64,000 bases of DNA. It comes from Soonwooa sp023440705. GTDB lineage: Bacteria > Bacteroidota > Bacteroidia > Flavobacteriales > Weeksellaceae. Below, one piece after another: positions 36,808-43,886 of the stretch (position 1 is the first letter of the stretch; every line of letters begins with the position of its first letter). The position numbers and the translations under genes were made by a program. The stretch covers positions 1 through 64,000 of the forward strand of contig JAEXRP010000092.1 in assembly GCA_023440705.1 (NCBI GenBank), given 5' to 3'. The notes under the pieces were generated by a model that saw nothing but the letters and a program-made list of their open reading frames with translations, made no database searches and was not told where the DNA came from.

Positions 36808-36821
36808 TAATTAAAATATTT

Positions 36822-37523
36822 TTATTCCTCAGCGAGTTCGTCATCACTCCCAAAATAGAAATCTGTTAAGTTAGTAACTATTTCTTCATAGATATTTCCG
36901 CTGTTGTAATATATTTTCCCTTTTTCTATTAGTTGGTACAAGCTAACTTGACGGTCAATACTTTCTTCTTTAGTCGCGTTGCTATAGGTGTTTTTAAGAG
37001 AAATTAAAAGTTGTTTAAGTTCGTCCGCTTTCAGTGTCTTAGGATTTTTATTTTTGTAGGCAGATAGGATGTCGTCTGAAGCTTCGTTCGGCATTTTGAA
37101 AGTGACACGATAAGAAATTTCTGCTATTTTTTCACCTTTTACATATTCGTTATCAACCAACTTTGCACTGCTTATTTTATAAGTAGCTTCATTGAAGTTT
37201 TTAATCATTGCAGCGAAATAGTCTTCCGCCTCTTTTTTGTTAGCTTTTGCAGCGGCAGGAGAGAAGATGCTCAAAAAGTTGTCAGACATATTTGCAATCA
37301 TTTCCGAATTTCCTTCTGTAAAATTAATTGCGTACATATCTTTTCCTTCAACGGTTGGTCGCATGTAATCGTTAAGTGCCTTCAGTGCGGTTTCGTTTTT
37401 ATTAACAAAAGCTTTGAAATAAAGGTCGAAAGCATCATTTGGCTTTTTAACTTCAGTCTGTGCCGAAAAGATTTGAATGGTTAAAACACATAATAGTGTC
37501 CAGATAAGTTTGATTTTTGTCAT
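36822..37523 (-). CDS. secreted protein of unknown function
   Basis: The ATG at 37523 gives 233 residues beginning with a signal peptide (M-T-K-I-K-L-I-W to about 22, I-F-S-A-Q); the longer frame from 37550 would overlap the promoter box. The mature protein is mixed alpha/beta, with F-D-L-Y-F-K-A-F-V-N near its start, resembling NTF2-like or similar small periplasmic folds only weakly. I do not recognise a family. The acidic C-terminus reads D-D-E-L-A-E-E. Confidence 0.7.
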   Translation of the reverse strand: MTKIKLIWTLLCVLTIQIFSAQTEVKKPNDAFDLYFKAFVNKNETALKALNDYMRPTVEGKDMYAINFTEGNSEMIANMSDNFLSIFSPAAAKANKKEAEDYFAAMIKNFNEATYKISSAKLVDNEYVKGEKIAEISYRVTFKMPNEASDDILSAYKNKNPKTLKADELKQLLISLKNTYSNATKEESIDRQVSLYQLIEKGKIYYNSGNIYEEIVTNLTDFYFGSDDELAEE

Positions 37524-37547
37524 TGAATTATTTTTAGCATGTTTCGC

Positions 37548-37555
37548 CAAAAATA
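37548..37555 (-). promoter_or_regulatory. -7 box of the secreted protein gene
   Basis: On minus TATTTTTG lies 24 nt before the ATG at 37523, with a TTG 20 nt further upstream (plus CAA at 37576-37578). This placement rules out the longer start. Confidence 0.6.
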
Positions 37556-37799
37556 AAGTCTTTGTTATTTGAATGCAATTATTTTATTGAAAATTTCAGT
37601 TAAATTTTCTTATTCTGTCGTCATTAGCGCTGTTTTTTATTTTATTAAATTAATAATCACAACTTTAACTTTTTATTTATTGTTGAATAATTTTAGGAGT
37701 TTGTCAGAATAAGTCTTGCAACCATTTGGAAGACTAAGCTTAAGTATTACAAGCTGAAATGCAATTTTAGAACAAATTATTTTGAAATAAAGCATAAAA
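37556..37799. other. AT-rich intergenic stretch without a supported gene
   Basis: Between the secreted protein promoter and the tRNA terminator only AT-rich sequence is visible. A 63-codon open frame on minus (37673-37864) runs into the tRNA and has no coding character. Confidence 0.6.
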
Positions 37800-37829
37800 A
37801 AATAGCTTGCTAAATTTAGCAAGCTATTT
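37800..37829 (-). terminator. terminator of tRNA-Gln
   Basis: A 30-bp perfect palindrome (AAATAGCTTGCTAAA and its complement) followed on minus by a T tract lies 9 bp past the tRNA 3' end. Confidence 0.85.
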
Positions 37830-37838
37830 GGATAATCG

Positions 37839-37909
37839 TAGACCCACAGGGATTCGAACCCCAACAGACGGTACCAAAAACCGGAGTGCTACCGTTACAC
37901 CATGGGTCT
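37839..37909 (-). tRNA. tRNA-Gln (anticodon TTG)
   Basis: On minus the 71-nt sequence folds as a cloverleaf: acceptor AGACCCA with TGGGTCT, anticodon loop TTTTGGT with anticodon TTG, and T arm containing GGTTCGAATCC. The discriminator is A and CCA is not encoded. It has its own promoter and terminator, so it is a single-gene unit. Confidence 0.95.
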
Positions 37910-37925
37910 GTCGTTTATTGTGATG

Positions 37926-37933
37926 CAAATGTA
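37926..37933 (-). promoter_or_regulatory. promoter of tRNA-Gln
   Basis: On minus TACATTTG (exact TAnnTTTG) lies 16 nt upstream of the tRNA 5' end, and a TTTTGG with TTG 19 nt upstream of the box fits the -33 element. This is the best complete promoter in the window. Confidence 0.75.
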
Positions 37934-38010
37934 GGTCTTTTTTTCTAACTTCCAAAATATTTCGCAAAAAATTTCATAATTTTATACAAAATAATTTCAT
38001 AAAAAAATCA

Positions 38011-39429
38011 ATGTTAATCGACTGTTCTGATATTCAGCTAGATATAGTGAAGCCTAAAAATGACTTCGAAACAAAAGTTTTTGAATTTTTTCAAGAATGC
38101 CTTTCCGATAAGCTTACAACAAGCATAAAAAGTTCGGGTTCGACAGGAATTCCAAAGCTTTTTGAAGTCGAAAAAAGCAGAATGTTTGCTTCGGCAAAGA
38201 TGACTTGCGATTTTTTAGGTTTAAAAAATGGAAATTCCGCTGCTTTGTGTCTTCCGATAGAATATATTTCTGGCAAAATGATGGTGATTCGTGCTATCGA
38301 ACGTCAACTTATTCTTAATGTTTTAGAAGCTAAGTCGGATGCGCTTGCTAATTTAGAGACAGAAGTCGATTTTTGTGCTATGACGCCTTTGCAAGTTGAG
38401 CATTCACTAGATAAATTACATTTAATTAAAAAACTGATTATTGGCGGAGCAGCTGTTTCGGAAAGTTTAAAAAAGAAAATTTATGACAGTTTAAAAACTT
38501 CAAATCAAGAGATTTTTGAGACTTACGGCATGTCCGAAACTTTGTCTCATATCGCATTACGAAAGATTTATCCAATTACGGAAAATTATTTTACTTGTTT
38601 TGAAGGCGTTAATATTAGCATTAGTCCGAGTGGATGTCTTATTATAAATGCGCCAAATATTAGCAACGATCTTATTGTAACTAACGATTTGGTCGAGATA
38701 ATTGGAGAAAATCAATTCCGATTCTTAGGGCGAATTGATAATGTGATTAATTCTGGTGGTGCTAAAATTTTCCCTGAAGAAGTTGAAGCTTTAATAAAGA
38801 AAGAAACATCTTACGAAGTTGTTGTTACTGCGATTCTTGATGACGTTTTGGGTGAAAAAATGATTGCTGTTGTTGAGGCTGCGCCAAGTGAAGATTTAAA
38901 AATTAAAATTTCAAATATAAATTACCGTCGTAAGCTTGATCGTCCAAAAGATGTTATCTTTATTGAAAATATCCCGAGAACACCAAACGGAAAGGTGAAC
39001 CGAATAGATTTGAAAGCGATAATTAATGATACAGAGATGAATGATTTTTCTAAGGAACTTAGTTTTAAAACATCAAGAAGTGGTGGTGCTGGCGGTCAAA
39101 ATGTAAATAAAGTTGAGACGGCGGTTACTGCGATGTGGAAAGTTTCGGAAACTAAATTTTTTTCTGGTGAGCAAATTGAGTTGATTTTGGAAAAGTTAAA
39201 AAATCGTATTAATAACGACGGAATTTTGCAATTGACGTCTACCGAAGCAAGAACGCAACTTGAAAATAAAACGATTGCCATCGAAAGAATTCTCAATATT
39301 GTTAATGTTTCTGTAATTGTTCAAAAGCCACGAAAACAGACAAAACCTCGTAAAAGTCAAATTGAAAAACGATTAACAGCGAAGAAGATTTTGTCAGAGA
39401 AAAAAGATAATCGGAGATTTCGTTATTAA
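38011..39429 (+). CDS. fusion: MenE-like AMP-dependent ligase + ArfB peptidyl-tRNA hydrolase
   Basis: One 472-codon frame holds two complete enzymes. Residues 1-342 form a compact acyl-adenylate-forming ligase: P-loop S-S-G-S-T-G-I-P-K at 41-49, E-T-Y-G-M-S-E-T, F-L-G-R-I-D-N-V-I-N-S-G-G, and A10 lysine Lys328 in T-P-N-G-K. Size and style fit MenE (o-succinylbenzoate--CoA ligase, menaquinone synthesis), though no other men gene is here. Residues 343-472 form ArfB, which frees stalled ribosomes, with G-G-Q at 361-363 and a basic tail. The two are usually separate proteins. Internal ATG 39037 could also start a free ArfB. Confidence 0.88.
   Translation: MLIDCSDIQLDIVKPKNDFETKVFEFFQECLSDKLTTSIKSSGSTGIPKLFEVEKSRMFASAKMTCDFLGLKNGNSAALCLPIEYISGKMMVIRAIERQLILNVLEAKSDALANLETEVDFCAMTPLQVEHSLDKLHLIKKLIIGGAAVSESLKKKIYDSLKTSNQEIFETYGMSETLSHIALRKIYPITENYFTCFEGVNISISPSGCLIINAPNISNDLIVTNDLVEIIGENQFRFLGRIDNVINSGGAKIFPEEVEALIKKETSYEVVVTAILDDVLGEKMIAVVEAAPSEDLKIKISNINYRRKLDRPKDVIFIENIPRTPNGKVNRIDLKAIINDTEMNDFSKELSFKTSRSGGAGGQNVNKVETAVTAMWKVSETKFFSGEQIELILEKLKNRINNDGILQLTSTEARTQLENKTIAIERILNIVNVSVIVQKPRKQTKPRKSQIEKRLTAKKILSEKKDNRRFRY
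39037..39429 (+). other. arfB: ArfB domain, possible internal start
   Basis: The ATG at codon 343 of the fusion begins M-N-D-F-S-K-E-L, as free ArfB proteins do, and would encode 130 residues, the normal ArfB size. The GGQ motif S-G-G-A-G-G-Q-N-V-N-K-V-E and the K/R-rich tail for the mRNA channel are intact. Whether translation restarts here is not visible. Confidence 0.5.
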
Positions 39430-39491
39430 AGATTAAAAATAGTTTTGGGATAACTAAAAAAGGCGTACTTTTACCCTCCGATTTTTGAAAA

Positions 39492-39971
39492 ATGGAAAAA
39501 GAAATCAAAATCAGTTTTCATGTGATTCCTTCATATGAGGATCTTGATGAAACTGAAAAGAAACTTTTTGAAGCTGCAAAAACAGTTCGAGAAAATGCCT
39601 ACGCAAATTATTCTAACTTCTTGGTAGGTTGTGCACTTTTGCTTGATAATGGTGAGATTGTTACAGGAAGTAATCAAGAAAATGCAGCCTATCCTTCTGG
39701 TCTATGTGCTGAAAGAACGACCATCTACTGGACTTCTGCGAATTTTCCTAAAGCACAAATTACTAAAATGTTTGTGATTGGCGCACCTCGTAATATGCTT
39801 AGTTCTCAACCAATTCCGCCTTGTGGTGCTTGTCGCCAAAGTATTCTGGAGTATGAGGCTAAACAAGATCAACCTATCGAAATCTATTTCGCTTCCCTAG
39901 AAGGTGAAATTTTTAAAACAAACTCGGTTCGAGATTTATTGCCTTTCTCGTTTGATTCTAGTTTTTTATAG
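39492..39971 (+). CDS. cdd: cytidine deaminase
   Basis: A 159-residue zinc enzyme converting cytidine and deoxycytidine to uridines (pyrimidine salvage). Zinc ligands are Cys72 with catalytic Glu74 (L-C-A-E-R) and Cys111/Cys114 (P-P-C-G-A-C-R-Q). Substrate-binding G-S-N-Q-E-N-A-A-Y is present. The size fits the homotetrameric class. It ends 3 bp before the end of the convergent TPR regulator with no terminator between them. Confidence 0.95.
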   Translation: MEKEIKISFHVIPSYEDLDETEKKLFEAAKTVRENAYANYSNFLVGCALLLDNGEIVTGSNQENAAYPSGLCAERTTIYWTSANFPKAQITKMFVIGAPRNMLSSQPIPPCGACRQSILEYEAKQDQPIEIYFASLEGEIFKTNSVRDLLPFSFDSSFL

Positions 39972-39974
39972 GTT

Positions 39975-41663
39975 CTAAATTACAAAATTATCATCGTTAT
40001 CGAACTTTTTGCGAAGTCGCTGTTTCGATTTTTTAACACCATCAACACTTAGTCCTAATAATTGGGCGATTTCTAAGTTGTTAAGATTTAATCTGTTAAG
40101 AAGAATGATTCTTAAGTTTGACTCTGTTAAGCCTGGGAAAGAGGTGAGGATATATTGATAATATTCTGGCTCTTCTCGAATAAAAACTTCTTTGAATTTG
40201 TTCCAGTTTTCATCAGTAACCAAATGTGAAATTTTTAATTCCTCCATGGCGGAAAGTGTTTTTGTTGCTTTTCCTATTTGACGGAGTTTATTAATTTCGT
40301 TATCAATATCATCAATATGTTTATTTCGGTCGACCAAATAGGCTTTGAAACTTGCTAGAGAGTTATTGGTGGTTTGTAGTTTTTTATCAGACTCAACTTG
40401 GTCTAATTTGAACTTTAAAATCTGCTTTTCGTAACTACTTTTCAGCAAACGAATTTTTCTTTTATTAAGTTGATAAATACTTGCAACAAGACCACAGAGC
40501 AAAAGACTGACCGCAAGTAAGGACCATTTGATAACTTTTGACTTTTCCGCTTTGTTTTGTTCGGCTTCTAATTGCCATTCTACACGCTCTTTTTGGCTTT
40601 GCCAGTTTGCCATTTTTACGGCTTCAACACCGTCTTGTAATATAATTTGATCACTCAAACTTTCAATTCTTCTTCTTGCAGCTAGCTCTGCATTATCATT
40701 TTTTTCATGTACTGCGATTTGCAAAAGTAACTTTTGGATATCTAGCTCATTACTAGCTAAATATGTTTTGGTTTTAATGTACTCTAAAGCATCTAATAAT
40801 AATGTTTTTGCGTTTTGATACTGTTTAGTTTCAACATAGATTGTAGCTAATCTTATTTGAGCAAACATAGTATTTTTATCACTGTTTTCAGCCTGAGAAA
40901 TTTCGATATCTTCCTTTAATAAGCTAATTGCTTTGTCGTAGTTTTTTCTATGAGCTTCAATGTATGCAATGTCCCCTAAAGCTTTTGCATAACGGACTTT
41001 ATCATTAATTGTTATAGCCGCAGTTTTGGTCTTTTCTAGATATGTTCGTGCTTTTTGAAAATTATTTAACTTGATGTAATTAAGGGCAATGTTGTTAAGT
41101 ATTGTCCCATAGTTTTGGTTATTAGTAGAGCATTGTTGTAAAGCGCGCTCGAGATATTCGTTACTTTTATTGTTATCTTCAATTGTCGACCAAAAGAAAC
41201 CATTTAATTTTAAAATATTACAAGGATCGATAATATCCTTATCTTGATTGTTTTCTAATAGTTTTGATGTTTTTAAAAATAAAGGTAATGCGTTGGGATA
41301 ATCATTATAGGTATAATAATAGAATCCAAAGCTTGTATAAAACCATATCAAAAAGTTGTTGTCTTTGATATCTGTTGATAATTTTAGCGCATCTTTGTAA
41401 AGTTGAAGACTTTTAGTATTAAATTTATCTAACTGTTTTGAATAGAAATTTGCTAATACAACTTTGTTTATGATTTCTTTTTTCGCACATGTTATTTTAT
41501 AAGAATCTGAGTTTAGAAATGTTATTAGTTCTTTTTCACTGTTTATTTCTGAAGCTTTTACAACATATTTTGTCTCGATTGTAGACAAATTTTCGAGTTG
41601 TTGTGCTTTGTAAGTGGCTCCGCAAAATGCAAAAAAGAAAAAAAAGAGGTATATTTTTACCAT
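39975..41663 (-). CDS. membrane TPR regulator with C-terminal LuxR-like HTH
   Basis: The ATG at 41663 gives 562 residues; a start at 41681 would sit inside the promoter box. A signal sequence (about 1-20) precedes a TPR-rich periplasmic domain (about 40-365), one membrane segment (about 388-407, W-S-L-L-A-V-S-L-L-L-C-G-L-V-A-S), a coiled coil and a C-terminal HTH (N-N-L-E-I-A-Q-L-L-G-L-S-V-D-G-V-K-K). It belongs to the same architecture as the gene at 34976. Target unknown. Confidence 0.87.
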   Translation of the reverse strand: MVKIYLFFFFFAFCGATYKAQQLENLSTIETKYVVKASEINSEKELITFLNSDSYKITCAKKEIINKVVLANFYSKQLDKFNTKSLQLYKDALKLSTDIKDNNFLIWFYTSFGFYYYTYNDYPNALPLFLKTSKLLENNQDKDIIDPCNILKLNGFFWSTIEDNNKSNEYLERALQQCSTNNQNYGTILNNIALNYIKLNNFQKARTYLEKTKTAAITINDKVRYAKALGDIAYIEAHRKNYDKAISLLKEDIEISQAENSDKNTMFAQIRLATIYVETKQYQNAKTLLLDALEYIKTKTYLASNELDIQKLLLQIAVHEKNDNAELAARRRIESLSDQIILQDGVEAVKMANWQSQKERVEWQLEAEQNKAEKSKVIKWSLLAVSLLLCGLVASIYQLNKRKIRLLKSSYEKQILKFKLDQVESDKKLQTTNNSLASFKAYLVDRNKHIDDIDNEINKLRQIGKATKTLSAMEELKISHLVTDENWNKFKEVFIREEPEYYQYILTSFPGLTESNLRIILLNRLNLNNLEIAQLLGLSVDGVKKSKQRLRKKFDNDDNFVI

Positions 41664-41668
41664 ATTAA

Positions 41669-41676
41669 CAAATATA
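41669..41676 (-). promoter_or_regulatory. TAnnTTTG -7 box, nearly leaderless
   Basis: On minus TATATTTG is followed by 5 nt and the ATG at 41663. A TTTGG with TTG lies 16 nt upstream of the box. The predicted start site is within about 1 nt of the ATG. Confidence 0.6.
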
Positions 41677-41757
41677 TCCAAAAAAAGTGTTCCAAATTAT
41701 TTTTTTTGAAAGTTTGTATATAGTTGATAATCAGTGTTGCTTATTTGTAAAATAATT

Positions 41758-41779
41758 TGTCCACCCCAATGTCCACCCC
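41758..41779. repeat. direct repeat TGTCCACCCC x2
   Basis: TGTCCACCCC occurs at 41758-41767 and 41770-41779, a 12-bp period, about 80-100 bp upstream of the minus-strand TPR regulator promoter. It is strikingly C-rich in an AT-rich region and could be a regulator binding site. Confidence 0.5.
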
Positions 41780-41905
41780 TAAATTTTGCATTTTTTGAAT
41801 ATTTTTTGAAATTTTGATGGAAATATTTAGACAAAGACTACTACTAAGCTTTTTTCAATTACCATGAATGTCTAAATGTGATTAATAACCATTCTATTAT
41901 ATGCG

Positions 41906-41939
41906 AAATGCCAGAACATATCTGGCATTTTTATTTTTA
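41906..41939 (+). terminator. terminator-like hairpin near the recF end
   Basis: AAATGCCAGA (41906-41915) pairs perfectly with TCTGGCATTT (41921-41930), loop ACATA. The T tract (TTTATTTTT) is on plus, although the adjacent gene recF is on minus. It may still end recF transcription. Confidence 0.6.
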
Positions 41940-43013
41940 GATTTCGTAGATGTTGATTGGTTCTTTTATGTCTTTCAAAATACTTTCTGTACGTTCTTTA
42001 TGTGTGTCTGTAATAAAAATCTGTCCAAAATTTTCTTGATTAACAAGATCAATTAACTGTGTTACACGTTTATCATCCAGTTTATCAAAGATGTCGTCCA
42101 ATAAAAGGATTGGGGTTTTGCCTGTCAACTCTTTAATACGAATCATTTGTGCTAGTTTAAGAGCAACCAAAAAAGTCTTTTGTTGTCCTTGCGATCCTAC
42201 TTTTTTGATGGGATAATGCATCATCTCAAAAAGTAAGTCATCTTTATGTATACCTTTGGAAGTGTAGGTTAGCACACGATCCTTCTCTAAAGATTGAGTG
42301 AGTAAATCAGAATAATCTTGCTCTAAGTCCGATTGATAAGTGATGTAAACTTCTTCTTTTCCGCCAGAAATACTTTGATAAAAGTTTTGCATAACTGGAT
42401 TAAGAAGTTCAACAAAGTTTTTACGTTTTGCAAATATTTTTTCGCCGTGTTTTATCAAAGGTTCATCGTAGATTTCGAGGCTGTCTTTGTCGAAATACCG
42501 ATTTTTTGCGAAGCTTTTTAGAAGCGCATTTCGTTGTTGTAAGGTCTTTTGATATTGTATTAAAGCAAAAAGATAATCGCTATCAGTTTGAGAAATCATC
42601 GCATCTAAAAATTTTCTGCGGCTTTCTCCAGAATCCGAAATTAAATTTTGATCATAAGGCGAAATAATAACAGATGGCAAATAACCAACATGATCCGCAA
42701 GTCGGTCATAAGATTTATCATTTTTTTTGATCACTTTCTTACTTTCCTTACTAAGAATTATTTTGAGAATATCTTCTTTTTCCTCATTTTGAACTTCCGC
42801 TTCGATGCTAAAGAAATCGCAATCGTTTTTAACATTGTTAAAATCGGAGTTTCCGAGGAAGCTTTTACCAACAGAAAGATAATATAAAGCGTCTAGAATA
42901 TTCGTTTTTCCCACGCCATTATTCCCGACAAAACAATTGATTTGCGCAGAAAGATCTAGCTGTAGATGATCGTGATTTTTAAAATTATGAAGACTGAGTT
43001 TATTAATTCTCAA
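41937..43013 (-). CDS. recF: DNA replication/repair protein RecF
   Basis: An SMC-like ATPase of the RecFOR gap-repair pathway. With a TTG start at 43013 it has 358 residues and begins M-R-I-N-K-L-S-L-H-N-F-K-N-H, the usual RecF start. Walker A is G-N-N-G-V-G-K-T at 30-37; the C-terminus has the G-S-Q-G-Q-Q-K-T signature and L-L-L-D-D-I-F-D-K-L-D Walker B. The longer frame from 43049 contains the TATCTTTG box within it, so its extra 12 residues are doubtful. Confidence 0.92.
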   Translation of the reverse strand: MRINKLSLHNFKNHDHLQLDLSAQINCFVGNNGVGKTNILDALYYLSVGKSFLGNSDFNNVKNDCDFFSIEAEVQNEEKEDILKIILSKESKKVIKKNDKSYDRLADHVGYLPSVIISPYDQNLISDSGESRRKFLDAMISQTDSDYLFALIQYQKTLQQRNALLKSFAKNRYFDKDSLEIYDEPLIKHGEKIFAKRKNFVELLNPVMQNFYQSISGGKEEVYITYQSDLEQDYSDLLTQSLEKDRVLTYTSKGIHKDDLLFEMMHYPIKKVGSQGQQKTFLVALKLAQMIRIKELTGKTPILLLDDIFDKLDDKRVTQLIDLVNQENFGQIFITDTHKERTESILKDIKEPINIYEI

Positions 43014-43035
43014 AATAGAAATTGATTTAATCCTA

Positions 43036-43043
43036 CAAAGATA
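43036..43043 (-). promoter_or_regulatory. -7 box of recF
   Basis: On minus TATCTTTG lies 22 nt before the TTG at 43013. It falls inside the longest open frame, supporting the downstream TTG start. Confidence 0.5.
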
Positions 43044-43058
43044 AGTCAAATCGGATTC

Positions 43059-43826
43059 TTAAAAAAGGAGGTAATATTTTATAGCTAGGTAAATGATGAG
43101 TGGAAGTGCAGAACAACTTTCTATCCAAAAAGAAAAGTAAGCATCAGTTTTGTTTTCAGATGCGAAGAATATCAAAATACAACTTACAAAAGATGTTAAC
43201 AATAATGCAATAATGCTATCAATTCTGAAAAATAAAATACTTATGATATTTGCTAAAATAATCAAAAAATAGGCGAGTAGTTTTGTGTTTTTGATGCCAA
43301 TTAATTTCGGAAAAGTTACGACTGTATCGTATTTCATATCGCGAATATCAAAAGGCAAAACAAGTGCGGAGATGAAAAAAAAGCTAAATCCGATAATTGG
43401 CCAATTAACTTCTGGCAATCCTAGGAATCCAAAGGATAACGCCCAAACAAGTCCAACGTAAAAAATCTTGACAAATGGTATATTACGGATTGTGTTCGCA
43501 AGAAAATTACTGTTGTATAAAAGTCCCAGAACAACTATTAATAACCATTTTAATAAGACAATTTCGTTATGATTTCTGATGATCAGGAGGACGCAAATAA
43601 TACCAGTAAAAAAATTGAATATTAATATTTTTTTAAATATTCGACCTTGTCCTTGGTATTTTGTGTAAAGATAACCACTGAAAAATGTTAGAAAAATGAG
43701 GTACAGCTTGGGAAAACGGAATGTATTTTGTTCCAAAAAGAAAAAAGCAGCCAACATTGTTCCCATTAAGGAAACATAAATTTGGCTGTCTACAATATAT
43801 TTTTTTGCTAATTTTAAAACTGACAT
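43059..43826 (-). CDS. UbiA-like membrane protein
   Basis: A 255-residue protein with about eight membrane segments. It keeps the second Asp-rich motif of UbiA prenyltransferases (L-P-F-D-I-R-D-M-K-Y-D), but the first N-D-x-x-D motif, expected after the second helix, is not visible (the loop reads L-Y-N-S-N-F). It may be a divergent or non-catalytic UbiA relative. It lies 45 bp upstream of recF on the same strand, but recF has its own promoter box. Confidence 0.65.
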   Translation of the reverse strand: MSVLKLAKKYIVDSQIYVSLMGTMLAAFFFLEQNTFRFPKLYLIFLTFFSGYLYTKYQGQGRIFKKILIFNFFTGIICVLLIIRNHNEIVLLKWLLIVVLGLLYNSNFLANTIRNIPFVKIFYVGLVWALSFGFLGLPEVNWPIIGFSFFFISALVLPFDIRDMKYDTVVTFPKLIGIKNTKLLAYFLIILANIISILFFRIDSIIALLLTSFVSCILIFFASENKTDAYFSFWIESCSALPLIIYLAIKYYLLF

Positions 43827-43886
43827 TATATTACAAAGTAAACAAAATTGTAGCTTTTGTAATGTGATTTTGATAAATAAAAGTTT

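Noticed and set aside
37673..37864. 63-codon open frame on minus
   Set aside because: It runs into tRNA-Gln and across the tRNA terminator, with no start context or coding character.
39480..39487. GATTTTTG exactly 4 nt before the cdd ATG
   Set aside because: One mismatch at the first position of the TAnnTTTG box, so it was not counted among the leaderless promoters.
39971..39975. Possible terminator between convergent cdd and the TPR regulator
   Set aside because: Only 3 bp separate the stop codons and no hairpin is visible there.
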